NCBI GenBank assembly: GCA_947646735.1
Contig: CANTFK010000981.1
Span: 186,001-250,000, forward strand
Length of the DNA stretch: 64,000 nucleotides
Direction: 5' to 3'
Source: Peronospora farinosa
Taxonomy: Eukaryota > Oomycota > Peronosporomycetes > Peronosporales > Peronosporaceae
Position numbers and translations under genes: made by a program. Below, in pieces: positions 24,649 through 34,566 of this stretch. The stretch's first letter is position 1. The number at the start of each line of letters is the position of its first letter. Under the pieces are notes generated by a model, which worked only from the letters and a program-made list of their open reading frames with translations, searched no databases and was not told where the DNA came from.

Positions 24649-25245
24649 ATGGCCAGGAAACATCAACGTGCACATCGGGGACCGGAGCTTTGGACACAGA
24701 AGGAGGAGGAGAAGGAGGAAGACGACCATCTTTTACACATGAACCCGAGTCTCATGACGGAGCGGCAACAAATGACGTTTTTATTACGAACAACAGCTCG
24801 CGAGGGATTGAAAGTCGTGAATTTGAACGATACAAGCTCGGAAGACAAAGCCGTGACGTCGCCACGTCAAGTAAACGAGCCTAAAAGGATACAACACGAG
24901 CAGCAGAAAGCAACTACTACGCTGATTCATCGAAACCGTGGACGTCCGATAAAAAACAAGAAGAAGAAGAAGCTAAACGTTGCAGACATGAAGCGACGAG
25001 TTGTGACGACGCAAAAGAGACACAAGGCAAGAAGTGATAAGAAGGTGGCAATGAGACCCAGTTTCTCCACTTTACAATTGGATGGAGTGCAGTCCTTGGG
25101 ACACAGAGCACCGCAATGTGCACTGTGTTGTGACTATGATACGGCGCACGAAGCGTCGTTCTCGGACGTGCTGTTCTTATGCCCTACGTGCGACCGGAAA
25201 TATCCAACGCAGCAGGCGCTAGGTCGACGGACGTGCATGATCTGA
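24649..25245 (+). CDS. AT-hook protein with C-terminal cysteine-rich zinc motif (paralogue 1)
   Basis: A 198-residue, very basic protein; ATG 24649 is the first in frame. A conserved block MTERQQMTFLLRTTA lies near residue 36. An AT-hook core (RNRGRPIKNKKKKK) lies near residue 98. The C-terminal 45 residues hold CALCCD and LCPTCDRKYPTQ, a likely zinc site. AT-hooks bind the minor groove of AT-rich DNA, so a nuclear DNA-binding role is inferred. A paralogue with the same three blocks is at 27382-26606 on the opposite strand. I do not know a characterised homologue; it looks like an oomycete-restricted family. Confidence 0.7.
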   Translation: MARKHQRAHRGPELWTQKEEEKEEDDHLLHMNPSLMTERQQMTFLLRTTAREGLKVVNLNDTSSEDKAVTSPRQVNEPKRIQHEQQKATTTLIHRNRGRPIKNKKKKKLNVADMKRRVVTTQKRHKARSDKKVAMRPSFSTLQLDGVQSLGHRAPQCALCCDYDTAHEASFSDVLFLCPTCDRKYPTQQALGRRTCMI

Positions 25246-25656
25246 AACGTTCAAGAAAGTTGAAGAACTCCTTGCATCTACATTATAAGGAGGAAACAGA
25301 AACCAAAACGACGTGCGGAGGATGCATCTCGAACAGCAAAAAGCGTTTTACAAGATCGACGACCAAATGAGCGCAAAAAAATCTTCCGGATGAAGTTTTA
25401 ATGGTGTCTGTATCGTGACATGAAAAGAAAGAACGAGTTGATAGCTTGCAATGAGCAAGAGAATTATAAAAACATCAGCAAAACATGTCACCGTTGCAGC
25501 CTCACTCGTGGTTTTTTAGCATCCGTGTGTCGCTTCATCATATTGTCCATCTCCCTTTTGCAGCGTTTTTGGGAATAAAAGTCATTTAGACCAATCACAA
25601 AGCTTGGTTTTATTCTCGAAAGCGTCACGGAGTAAGAACAAGTCGTTGGTTTGAAA

Positions 25657-26219
25657 ATGGCGCCTTCATTTCCGACAGGAAAGCCGCCATTGTACGCCAA
25701 ATTAGGCAACGAGGTACATACCATCTGTTAGTTGATCGTCTTCTCTATCTTTTGGTGTAGGTATTGATTGTAAATTATTGATATATTTGTCATAACAGTC
25801 CGATGATCATGACGACGACTATGTAACCGACCAATATCGTGCACAGCAAGTTGAGCGCCAGAAGCAGGACGAGAACCTGGACGAGCTGCACTCGGCCGTG
25901 AAGCGGTTAGGAGATATTAGTCTTAATATCAGTTCGGAGCTGGACACGCAGAACAAGTGAGTCAACTGCTGTTTTTTTGGCGAGTTTTATGTATCTGGTC
26001 CTTTGGGTTCTGATTCAATCGTTGTTGCTTGCTACTGTTGCTTGTAGAATGCTTGATGATCTGAGCGACGATACGGATAAGGCCAAGCAGGCGCTAGAGG
26101 TCGTGACAAAACAGACACAAGCGCTCATTAAACAGTCCGGGGGTATGAAAAACTTTCTCGTTATTATTGTGCTGGTGCTTATTCTGCTCCTGCTGACGTA
26201 CTTGGTGATCATGACATGA
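25657..26219 (+). CDS. short Qc-type SNARE, tail-anchored
   Basis: Three exons join to a 128-residue protein: 25657-25713, 25799-25956 and 26048-26219. The introns are 85 and 91 nt with GT-AG ends (donors GTACAT and GTGAGT). Residues about 40-100 form a SNARE heptad helix with the zero-layer glutamine in LDTQNKMLDDL. A hydrophobic anchor of about 20 residues (FLVIIVLVLILLLL) lies four residues from the C-terminus. The sequence resembles the SNARE motif of syntaxin-6/8-type Qc-SNAREs, which act in Golgi and endosome fusion. It lacks their N-terminal helical domain, so its size is closer to Bet1. An unseen upstream exon is possible. It lies between the two inverted AT-hook paralogues. Confidence 0.8.
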
Positions 26220-26605
26220 GTCACGGTGCTGCTACTGAAAAGATGAGAAGTTGGGGGTAATATATATATATGACGCAGCAGAAATACAATCTCAAAATAG
26301 ATCTGCAAATTCGAGAATAGAGTAGCAGACTAGCGGATAGGCAGGAAGACGACAGCGTCGAATAATTGCAGGCATCCATTTAATCATATCGAATCCACAT
26401 AGACAGCTATAGACAAGACACGCCAATACAATCGTGCTCTTCCATCGTCCATGTGCCATTCTTTCCATTTCCGCAGGTAAATCGTTCCAGCACGCGGTCC
26501 GAGCGAATACTTGCGCCTGCACCGACATCGCTTTCTCTCTCACTTGCTGCTGTTAGCGTTCACCTCTTCTCGCCCCGTCAATTCTCCCTTGCCCCGTTCC
26601 TTTGC

Positions 26606-27382
26606 CTATGTCATACAGACACGACCGAGCGTTCGCTGCGTCGGGTACTTTTGATCGCATGCCGGGCACAGGAACAGCGGCGCATCGCAGAGCGGCTCCA
26701 GGTCACAGCACAGCGCACAAAGTAGCGCTCCGGCCGAGTTATTCAGCATGGCTACATCACAAGCATTGGACGGACTGGTCTTCTCCTGCTTCACGGGAAT
26801 GGCTCTTTCTTTCCTTTCCGCTTTTACTGCTCGACTAGTCGCTAACTTCTTAGCTTTTAGACTTGCAGCTACAGCAGCAGCCATCGCGGCGTCCGGGGCC
26901 CGTGCATTATGACTCCTTGGCGACATTCTTACGGGTCGAGTATAAGGATGCTGGGTATTCCTTGGCAACTTAATTGAATTCTTAGGTGGTCGGCCACGAC
27001 CGCAATAAATGACAGGAGGAGCGTCCAGTGGCGTCTTCCCCATTGAGCCACTAGTTCCTGCCACAACAAAAGATAAAAAAACACCAAAAAAATCAATAAA
27101 AAACGTTTGTTTCCAAGTAAATGAACGATACAAAAATTCTTCCAACGTACGAGAATCATGCGTCTTGCTGCGTTTTACTACACGTCGTCGACGTGGTGGT
27201 TCGTCTTCTTCGTCTTCGTCATCGTCACTGGAGGAACTAGAGCAGCTACTTGAACTCTCGGAAGAATCAGATGGCGCCGTAGCACGTAAAAGGAACGCCA
27301 ATTGTTGTCTCTCCGTCATAACGCGCGGGTCCAGTGAGTCTTCGGTCGAGACAGCGCGACGTGGGCGCTTGGTAGCGAGCAT
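26606..27382 (-). CDS. AT-hook protein with C-terminal cysteine-rich zinc motif (paralogue 2)
   Basis: It shares three blocks with the gene at 24649: MTERQQLAFLLRATA, an AT-hook (CGRGRPPKN) and a C-terminal CALCCD...LCPACDQKYPTQRTLGR. It also has a Ser-rich then Asp/Glu-rich stretch (near residues 42-60) followed by an RRRR basic patch, as in many nuclear proteins. The uninterrupted frame gives 258 residues. A likely 93-nt intron lies at 27150-27058 (donor GTACGT, T-rich tract, acceptor GGCAG). Its length is a multiple of three, so the frame stays open if it is retained. Spliced, the protein is 227 residues and lacks an out-of-place hydrophobic segment. The first ATG in frame is at 27382. Confidence 0.7.
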   Translation of the reverse strand: MLATKRPRRAVSTEDSLDPRVMTERQQLAFLLRATAPSDSSESSSSCSSSSSDDDEDEEDEPPRRRRVVKRSKTHDSRTLEEFLYRSFTWKQTFFIDFFGVFLSFVVAGTSGSMGKTPLDAPPVIYCGRGRPPKNSIKLPRNTQHPYTRPVRMSPRSHNARAPDAAMAAAVAASLKAKKLATSRAVKAERKERAIPVKQEKTSPSNACDVAMLNNSAGALLCALCCDLEPLCDAPLFLCPACDQKYPTQRTLGRVCMT

Positions 27383-27896
27383 AGCGAGAATAGCAGGGAA
27401 TTGACGGGTAATCAAGAAACGGCGGTTCAAACCGGAAAAGCCGACGCACCTGAATGCTCGGTGATGTCGCTCGGTGGACGCCAGCGCTACCGGTCGTGGG
27501 GCTCAAGTCGTTAGTCTGCTTAGTCTGGACGGAGGCCGTTACTTCTTTTTGAAGCCGCTTATTGGTCCGAATTGCTCCGAAACGTAGAATAGGGCACTGT
27601 CTTTCGATTAAGTGCGAGCTGAACTTGAATTCTTTTCCACAGGGCCAGATGTTTTAAATCTGGGTACCTTTTTAGCTTCATGTGCCAAAAACGGCCTTAA
27701 GAAATGGCTCACATTCATGCAGATCAATCCTAATAATCATGTAATCTTACATTTACTTTGTTAACTCTATAATTTCTCCTTGAAGCTGCGCTTTTTATCT
27801 GCCCATTGGTCAAAACTATATTTTTATTTTTACCCAATCGATGAGCCGGGCGATCCGTCACTTTTGCCACGAACGGATCTCGACCCCCTTGGCATC
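27383..27896. promoter_or_regulatory. shared upstream region of two divergent genes
   Basis: About 510 bp separate the start of the minus-strand AT-hook gene from the plus-strand polymerase gene. No coding signal is seen. Any regulatory region of the two genes must lie here; no convincing initiator motif is visible. Confidence 0.35.
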
Positions 27897-30800
27897 ATGA
27901 ACGCGTCCGTGTCGGAGGTCGCTACGACTTCCCCACGGCATACACCACATCTCTGTAATACGCATCAGAACAAGAACGTCTTGCAAGAAACGAAGTCGAA
28001 ATCCGCTTCGTTTCAGGACAAGCAGAAGCCACAAAAAACTTATCCCAAGTCAACGTCGAAGGTACCAGCCAGTAACGTGGATACTGCTGCCCCTGTAGGT
28101 GATTATCGCAACGCGTTGTGGTTCAAAGAGGGAGAAGGCGACCTGTTCTTTGCTCAGTGGCTGTTGTCTCGCTGTAATGGCGTGGGGGACGCCATGACGC
28201 CCCAGTTTGCAGACGCCACCAAGCGGGTCTTTGCGCTGTTTAAAATCCAGCGAAAACTACGTGAGGAGCTCGCTTTGAGCTCAAAGAGAGAGGTTCCAGA
28301 GGAGGTTGATGATGCCGAGGAAGAAGAACACGAGGTGGATATTGAGAAACCTTTGTGGTCTGTGGAGGAGATTGTAGAACAGGTGGGGTCTGTGCTGAGA
28401 GCCTCGAGACTGAAGCAGCAGAAAGCAAAAGAGAAGGCAAATACGAAGCTAGAAGGGGCTCTGGAGAGGATCGTGGTGGCTGAAGTGGTGGAAAATGCCA
28501 CGGAACTGATACTGAGCAGAGCCATGAGCGACCACAAGGAGTTGCTGAGACGATGGATTGAAATCCTGAAAGAGGATGAAACTGGAGTGGACAAAATGGA
28601 AGCAAACCTGCTGGAAGTTAATCTCAACATTAACCGAGATGTCGAGGAGACTACAGCCCAGAAGAAAAAGAAAAAATGCGAGAAAACAATGCGGTTACGC
28701 AAGAATAAGTCGAGACAGGCGAAAGAAACAGCCTGTGAACAGGTAGAGTCGTTCCTGAATTTTATAATGGAGTCTGAGCAAACGCAGACACTGGATGAAG
28801 CTTCTGTAGCAGAGTTATCTTCAGTAGCGAAAAAGATGTGGTCTATGGAGCTGCAGCGAATTATGGAACTCTCGAGTATTGATCCAGAGGAGGAAGAGCG
28901 GCGTCTACGTGTAGCACGTGATATTCAGACTGTTCTTCGACGGGAAGTGAGCAAGTGGCGGCATTGTGAGGTGGTTCTGTTTGGTAGCTCTGTGAGTCGC
29001 TACGGCTCGCGAAGCTCGGATCTGGATATGTGTCTTTTACCTAATGGCCGCAGTATCGGGAAAGATGTAGATCCACCGCAAGAAGTTGTAGGGACACGTC
29101 AGCTTCAGCGCTTGATTGACGAAAGTCTTGGTGAAAACGGGCATGAACCAAGCACAAAGTCTGGACTTGCTGAGCAGTTGAGAGGCCTACGCGCACAGGT
29201 ACAAACGAGCACCGAAAAGCTCGCGCAGGCACTCAACACACTGGATCGATCCAGTAAGAAGGATAGTAAGACGTCCAAGCAGCGCAGTCAACTAGAGTTT
29301 TTCTATACTCAAATGCGGTTACTGCGCGACGCTATCGTGTCTGAGCTCACGAAGTTGCTTGGAGTCGAAGAGCCTTTCGATGTTGCCTGTACGAATGGTA
29401 AGTCTGCACACTTGAAAGCAACTATTGCTGCCAGCAGACGTCGCAGTGAAGATCTTTACCTCATACGATTCATTTTGCAGCGAGCTGCAAAGTGCGAAGT
29501 GCGTCATGTGATATCTGGCGCCCGGGTCCCTATCATCCGCTTCTTGCACACACGTAGCGGTCGTGACTATGAGTGTGACTTGTGTTTTGAAAACGTCTTG
29601 GCTACACGCAACACGCCACTTTTGCGAGCGTACGCATCCTTCGACGATCGTGCACGCACTTTGGGGCTTGCTATAAAGCACTGGGCGAAGCAACGCGAAA
29701 TTAATGATGCCTCGATAGGATGCCTTAGCTCTTATTCATTCGTGCTGCTGTGTATCTTCTACCTGCAGGTGGTTCAAGTGCTTCCAAATCTGCAAAATCC
29801 TAGGCTGTTGGAGTACGCATGCGTTCAACCAGTTTACTACAACGACATCAACATCGCCTTTTGCGAGGATCGCGATCTTGCTCAAGCTTACCATCAGCCT
29901 ACATCAGCGAGAGACCCATCAGATATGTCGATGACAACTTTGTTGGTTGGGTTCTTCGAGTTTTACGCTACACACTTTGATTTTGCAAAGCGTGTGGTGA
30001 CTGTGCGATCACCAGAGACACCAGCACTAAAACTTCAGCAATGGGGTAGTCGCAAGGCCAAGACGTGGCGTATGAGTATTGAGGATCCCCTGGAAACTGG
30101 GCGTGATCTAGGTTGCGTTCTACAGTTCAAGGGGCAAGAGAGAATCATTTGCGAGTTCCGTCGCGCACACAAAATGCTGGTTCAAGGTAAGAGCTTTTCC
30201 GAGGAAGTTTGCGCTGTCGAGAAACCCGCTGGTAGAGTGGAAAAGGCGAAGCAAATGAAGGAAGATGTTTTGTCAGCAAAGAGGGTGCAGAGCATACCAA
30301 GCCAGCAACAGGCAGGCAAGGTAAAGCGGTCGTACATACTGACGCTGCGAAGCGCTGACGAAGAATTGACAGAGGAGACGATTGAGCTGTTTTTCAAAGG
30401 TTTTCAGAAATCGTTTCGTGTCGGCAAGGTGGTGGAAGCAACAACTCTCGATTCTACTACTGACGAAACTGTCGATGCTGGAAATAAGAACAAGCGGTGG
30501 GAGGTTGAAGTGTTAACGCAGGCAGAAAAATGTCCTCGGCCTTTGTCTTTAAGAACACGAATCGATTGGAAGGCGTCCGATGGTCGCGAAGGTTGCGTAT
30601 GGCTTCATCACCAGGCTTTATTCGCAACACCACCCTGCCAAAAGTGTCTGTCGCCCGAGCATCCAACGAGCAAGTGTCTGCTGGAAGATTTCGACGAAAT
30701 CGACAGCAATGAAGGTGCAGCTGCAGGCGACAGAGGTGAGCCCCGAATTGATTACAAGGCTAAAAAAAATATTCGTCGACACGTTCTCCGTCTGAATCTG

Positions 30801-31133
30801 GGTGGGAATTCTTCCGCTACTATTTCGCAACGGAAGGACCGTCGCAAGAAGCAGCAACAGCATCCCATGGGCAAAACAAAGCCTAGTACCAAGCGCAGCA
30901 TGAATCCGACAGCCAAAACGGAAGTTTGTGGTCTCAAGAAAATTGAGACGGAGCCATTTAATGGGCGTCATGTCGAGGTTGTTGCATCGCCATCACTGGC
31001 TACACGAGGCAAAGGTGAAGGTGACATTACAAGCAAGGCGACCCACAAAAAGAAAAAGTGGCAACAGCGAGGTCATCGTAAAAGAGGAAACTCAAAAGGG
31101 GACAAGAAAAATGCTGTATCGAACGGCCTGTAA
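27897..31133 (+). CDS. non-canonical poly(A)/terminal uridylyl polymerase with CCHC knuckle
   Basis: A 1078-residue single-exon protein, starting at the first in-frame ATG (27897). The nucleotidyltransferase signature is FGSSVSRYGSRSSDLDMCL, with metal-binding D375 and D377 and the third aspartate at D561 in YECDLCF. The central domain follows near residues 595-635 (IKHWAKQREI, LSSYSFVLLCIFYLQ), then a PAP-associated segment near 680 (GFFEFYATHFDF). A CCHC zinc knuckle (CQKCLSPEHPTSKC) starts at residue 914. The first 370 residues are charged and partly coiled-coil; the C-terminus is Lys/Arg-rich. Such enzymes add A or U tails to RNA. D377 and D561 are far apart, which implies a helical insertion of roughly 120 residues inside the catalytic domain, reminiscent of the middle domain of trypanosome TUTases. 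Substrate base cannot be predicted by eye. Confidence 0.88.
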   Translation: MNASVSEVATTSPRHTPHLCNTHQNKNVLQETKSKSASFQDKQKPQKTYPKSTSKVPASNVDTAAPVGDYRNALWFKEGEGDLFFAQWLLSRCNGVGDAMTPQFADATKRVFALFKIQRKLREELALSSKREVPEEVDDAEEEEHEVDIEKPLWSVEEIVEQVGSVLRASRLKQQKAKEKANTKLEGALERIVVAEVVENATELILSRAMSDHKELLRRWIEILKEDETGVDKMEANLLEVNLNINRDVEETTAQKKKKKCEKTMRLRKNKSRQAKETACEQVESFLNFIMESEQTQTLDEASVAELSSVAKKMWSMELQRIMELSSIDPEEEERRLRVARDIQTVLRREVSKWRHCEVVLFGSSVSRYGSRSSDLDMCLLPNGRSIGKDVDPPQEVVGTRQLQRLIDESLGENGHEPSTKSGLAEQLRGLRAQVQTSTEKLAQALNTLDRSSKKDSKTSKQRSQLEFFYTQMRLLRDAIVSELTKLLGVEEPFDVACTNGKSAHLKATIAASRRRSEDLYLIRFILQRAAKCEVRHVISGARVPIIRFLHTRSGRDYECDLCFENVLATRNTPLLRAYASFDDRARTLGLAIKHWAKQREINDASIGCLSSYSFVLLCIFYLQVVQVLPNLQNPRLLEYACVQPVYYNDINIAFCEDRDLAQAYHQPTSARDPSDMSMTTLLVGFFEFYATHFDFAKRVVTVRSPETPALKLQQWGSRKAKTWRMSIEDPLETGRDLGCVLQFKGQERIICEFRRAHKMLVQGKSFSEEVCAVEKPAGRVEKAKQMKEDVLSAKRVQSIPSQQQAGKVKRSYILTLRSADEELTEETIELFFKGFQKSFRVGKVVEATTLDSTTDETVDAGNKNKRWEVEVLTQAEKCPRPLSLRTRIDWKASDGREGCVWLHHQALFATPPCQKCLSPEHPTSKCLLEDFDEIDSNEGAAAGDRGEPRIDYKAKKNIRRHVLRLNLGGNSSATISQRKDRRKKQQQHPMGKTKPSTKRSMNPTAKTEVCGLKKIETEPFNGRHVEVVASPSLATRGKGEGDITSKATHKKKKWQQRGHRKRGNSKGDKKNAVSNGL

Positions 31134-31619
31134 GTGACCCAAGTTGAAGTCATGGCTTTGTCATTGTGTTTCGGTTGACTCGCAAAGCCCAAAGCCCATA
31201 ATGTCCAGACGCCTTCGGATAAGTGCACGCGAACGGTTGCACTTGTTGAATACATGCTATACATGATCAGAAGAATTGTATAGTCAACAATATTGGCTTT
31301 ATTGTGGACTAGGATTCCCACACGGGAAACGTAAACGATATTTACGTCGAATTACTAGTTTGTACGTAGACTAAGTAAGATGCGTCATAGGCCGATACAA
31401 AACTCAGTTTCGATCGTTCACCACCTTATTTGGGTGACACTTTTTAGATATCGCAGGGAAAATGGCTTATTTTATCGTCGAAAAATCAGCGCTATCGGAA
31501 TTATTGAGCTTTAATTACCTATTTAACTACCGTATAGCTGAAAGCCAGCAACATGACCTTGCTTTGTGAAAAGCATCCCTAAATCGTGTCGCTAATCGTC
31601 ACTTTTCAACTAGCCAAAC
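31134..31619. other. intergenic spacer
   Basis: About 490 bp between same-strand genes, with no coding signal. CGTCACTTTTCAACT at 31597-31611, just before the TrpC-TrpF start, is a loose match to the oomycete initiator (TCA-YT-rich-CA core). Confidence 0.4.
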
Positions 31620-33543
31620 ATGGGTAACATCCTCGAGGAGATCGCAGCTCAGCGCCGCCTAGAACGTGGCAGCTGCCAAGCAAGTCACGTCAGCTGAGCA
31701 GCTGAGAAACAAGATTGAAAGCACGGAGAGTGTTTACGGCCCACCCTTGCCCGTGCTCGAGCGTCTCAACGCGCCTGCGGTGCGTCAGTTTGGCACAGAG
31801 GGAGTCATCGCTGTCTCTTGCTGACTATCACGCTATTATACTGTACTGTGTCATTGCAATTTTGCAGAAAGAAGGATGGTTGAATGTTGCTTTAGCAGCC
31901 GAGTTTAAGCGAGCAAGTCCCAGTAAGGGAGACATTGCTATGGCATTGGATCTTCGTGGTGCGTGGAAAATGGTGTTGCTACTGCACGACAACGAGATGG
32001 AGACTAATGTGATATCTGCCTTGCTCAGAGCATGTCAAGGCATACGCTGATGCAGGCGCTAGTATGATCTCTGTGCTGACGGAGCCCAAGTGGTTCAAGG
32101 GGTCGCTGGAGGACATGATGGCGGCCAGAAAAATCGTAGAGGGCATGGACCAACGTCCAGCTATCCTTCGCAAGGACTTTATTATTGACGTGTACCAGTT
32201 ACTGGAAGCTCGGGCCTACGGTGCTGACTGCGTGCTGCTTATTGTGGCTCTGTTGTCCCATGAGCAGCTCAATGAGCTCATCGAGGTAAGATCGTTCCGC
32301 TCTCGAATTGCAGGAGATATGTTGACTGAGAAAAGAATAGCTAATGGGTGTTCATGACATTTAGGTGACCCGCAACCTGGGTATGTGCGCTTTAGTCGAA
32401 GTAAACAGCGTCCAAGAGCTGGATATCGCTCTGGCTGTTAAAGCTCAGTTGATCGGCGTGAACAATCGCGACCTTCGCACGTTTAAGGTGGACATGAACA
32501 CGACTGCTCGAGTCGCAGACGCTATTCGTGAACGAGGATTATCGCTTGGACGCGAGGGCATCACGCTCTGTGCTCTCAGTGGCATTCGCTCACATGCTGA
32601 TGTAGTCAAGTACGAGAAGTGCGGTGCACGCGGCATTTTGATTGGTGAGTATTTGATGAAAAGCGGCGACATTGCAACGACAGTGAAAGATCTTTTCCAG
32701 AATGTGACGCACCGTACCGAGCTGGGAGATCTTCCTCTGCTCCCACCGATCGCGAAGGTGTGCGGCGTCACAACGGTGGAGTATGCGCTGGCTGCGTTGC
32801 GTAGTGGCGCCAATATGATTGGCATAATCATGGCGGAGCACTCGCCTCGATATGTTGAGGTAGAGCAAGCGAAGGCTATTGCCAAGGCCGTGCGTGAGTA
32901 TGGCGAGCGTACAGGCCCTATCCTCCCGGATATCTTAGAGACGCACCTCGATGGGAACAATGACTGGTTCCACAGGAATGTTCTGGCCCTGCGCGAGGCT
33001 TGCTCGCGTGCGCCTCTCGTCGTGGGCGTGTTTGCGAATAAGACGGCCGCTGCAATGAACATTGCTGCGGGTGAGATCGGACTGGACTTGGTGCAACTGC
33101 ACGGTGACGAGGGCTTTGCGATCTGCAAAGACATCAAGTACCCAACTATTCGTGCGTTGCATCTACCGGACACTACGCTAAGCGACGGCGTTGACCCTGA
33201 AGCCATTCTGCAGCAGGTCCAGAAGGGTCTTGCTAACTTTATCCTGCTTGATACCACGATGAAGGGCCAACAGGGCGGCACTGGGGTGGCATTTGATTGG
33301 AAAATTGCGGCCATCTTTACCCACGCACGAATCCCGTGTCTTATGGCTGGCGGCCTCACCCCGGAGAATGTTGTGAAGGCTCTTTCGGTTGGCCGTCCTG
33401 TGGGCGTGGACGTCAGCAGTGGCGTGGAAGTAAAGGGCTGTCCTGGCGTGAAAGACCTAGACAAGGTGGCGATGTTCTTGAAGGCCGTAAAGGATCATCT
33501 CGCGGTTGCTGTACTCAGAATTGACGAGGACAAAGAGGCTTGA
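31620..33543 (+). CDS. trpC-trpF: indole-3-glycerol-phosphate synthase / phosphoribosylanthranilate isomerase fusion, with one frameshift
   Basis: Catalyses two consecutive steps of tryptophan synthesis: PRA isomerisation (TrpF) and indole-ring closure (TrpC). Exons are 31620-31779, 31868-31958, 32029-32285 and 32365-33543, with introns of 88, 70 and 79 nt. TrpC motifs are [25 protein letters not shown] and [10 protein letters not shown]. From about residue 300 the TrpF half shows KVCGVTT (catalytic Cys), [26 protein letters not shown] and GVDVSSGVE (catalytic Asp). About 561 residues in total. One extra base near 31662-31664 throws exon 1 out of frame, so translation from ATG 31620 would stop at 31695-31697. 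Everything downstream is intact, so a sequencing error or very recent lesion is more likely than an old pseudogene. Fusion in TrpC-TrpF order is common in fungi, oomycetes and some bacteria. Confidence 0.9.
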
Positions 33544-33670
33544 AGTGATTGATACATGGGTACAAAGCCCGTCGTCGTCGGTTGCGGACTGAGTGAAAAT
33601 AGAGGCCAGATAACGTTAATAGACTTAATGTTGAAGTGGCAGAGTGATGGTCACGTAAGTTGAAGTTGCG

Positions 33671-33686
33671 TCTCATTCCGCATTTT
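33671..33686 (+). promoter_or_regulatory. oomycete initiator (Inr)-type core promoter
   Basis: TCTCATTCCGCATTTT agrees with the published oomycete start-site consensus GCTCATTYYNCAWTTT at 15 of 16 positions. It ends 39 nt before ATG 33726, a normal leader length. It supports that ATG over any upstream start. Confidence 0.65.
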
Positions 33687-33725
33687 GCACGCTACCGCAC
33701 GCAACGTTACAACAAGTCAGACACA

Positions 33726-34262
33726 ATGCTACTAGTCGATAAACAGGAGACAACAACGAGGTTGCAAGAATTCTCACCCGGTAGCTCGCTACAAAGTCAA
33801 AAGACAGGAAGCGTTGCAACAATACTATCCTGTACCCGCCACGAAGACTCGTATCAAGAAGAAAAAAGTTGCCCAAATCGAGTCAATGGTGAAACCATGA
33901 GGACTTTAGCCGTTGAGTATTGGGACCGAACAGACGAATGCCTTGAGCGTAAATGGGCTCATATGGACATGGTGGACCGAATGTTCATTTCGAGAGAAGA
34001 GCTTATTCTCGCTACGACCCTGCATCACGAGGAGACTGTTCTAGAGCCTAATATGTTTCCATACGATACTCCGAAAGGAATCAGCCATTGGACGTTATGG
34101 AGTCGTCATGAAATGAACCACACAGAGATCGAGGAGTTTGTGTGCAACTGGATAAGAGAGAATGCTCCTCAAGTGGAAAGATGGAACTACGACGAGAACT
34201 TGTCGCGCTCGATCGATATCTTTCACGTGCATGTGTACTTGAAAGAAAAGGAGACGAGATGA
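33726..34262 (+). CDS. DUF3605-like conserved protein
   Basis: A 178-residue protein in one exon. The C-terminal 90 residues carry blocks I associate with the DUF3605 family: PNMFPYDTPKGISHWTLWS, an EEFVCNWI helix, then WNYDENLSRSIDIFHVHVYL. The last includes the two-histidine FHVHVYL strand. Function of the family is unknown. No signal peptide or membrane segment. ATG 33726 is the first in frame and lies just downstream of the initiator motif. The preceding tryptophan gene ends 180 bp upstream, on the same strand. Confidence 0.7.
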   Translation: MLLVDKQETTTRLQEFSPGSSLQSQKTGSVATILSCTRHEDSYQEEKSCPNRVNGETMRTLAVEYWDRTDECLERKWAHMDMVDRMFISREELILATTLHHEETVLEPNMFPYDTPKGISHWTLWSRHEMNHTEIEEFVCNWIRENAPQVERWNYDENLSRSIDIFHVHVYLKEKETR

Positions 34263-34566
34263 CGCAGTACTTTGTGTGGGGATAATGCAAAGCCTACACC
34301 TTGAGTATGGACGGTTGAAAAAGTAGTGAAATTTGCAGCTTCATATCAATCCGCATTCGGTAATTTGTCAGTTAGTGGTGGTGCTATAACAGGTTTAATT
34401 GTGCGTTTCTTCCTTCCCAACCAGCAGGATGTAACAAGTACCATCTATGCAAAGCTCCTATCGTGAAGTAGTTTTTTAGATCTCTTGCCGTTTACGTTGC
34501 ACCAAAGTGATCGGTTGTTTGTTCTATACTATGTTGCACAATCATCTTCAAGTAACAATCATTCCG
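34263..34566. other. intergenic spacer
   Basis: About 300 bp between two same-strand genes, with no coding signal. The pyrimidine-rich GTTTCTTCCTTCCC at 34404-34417 may be part of the next gene's promoter. Confidence 0.35.

Noticed and set aside
27780..27896. Upstream extension of the polymerase frame to a TTG at 27780
   Set aside because: No ATG before 27897, and the added residues look like untranslated AT-rich sequence.
32445..33464. 339-codon minus-strand frame
   Set aside because: Shadow of the TrpC-TrpF coding frame on the opposite strand; the plus-strand frame has all catalytic motifs.
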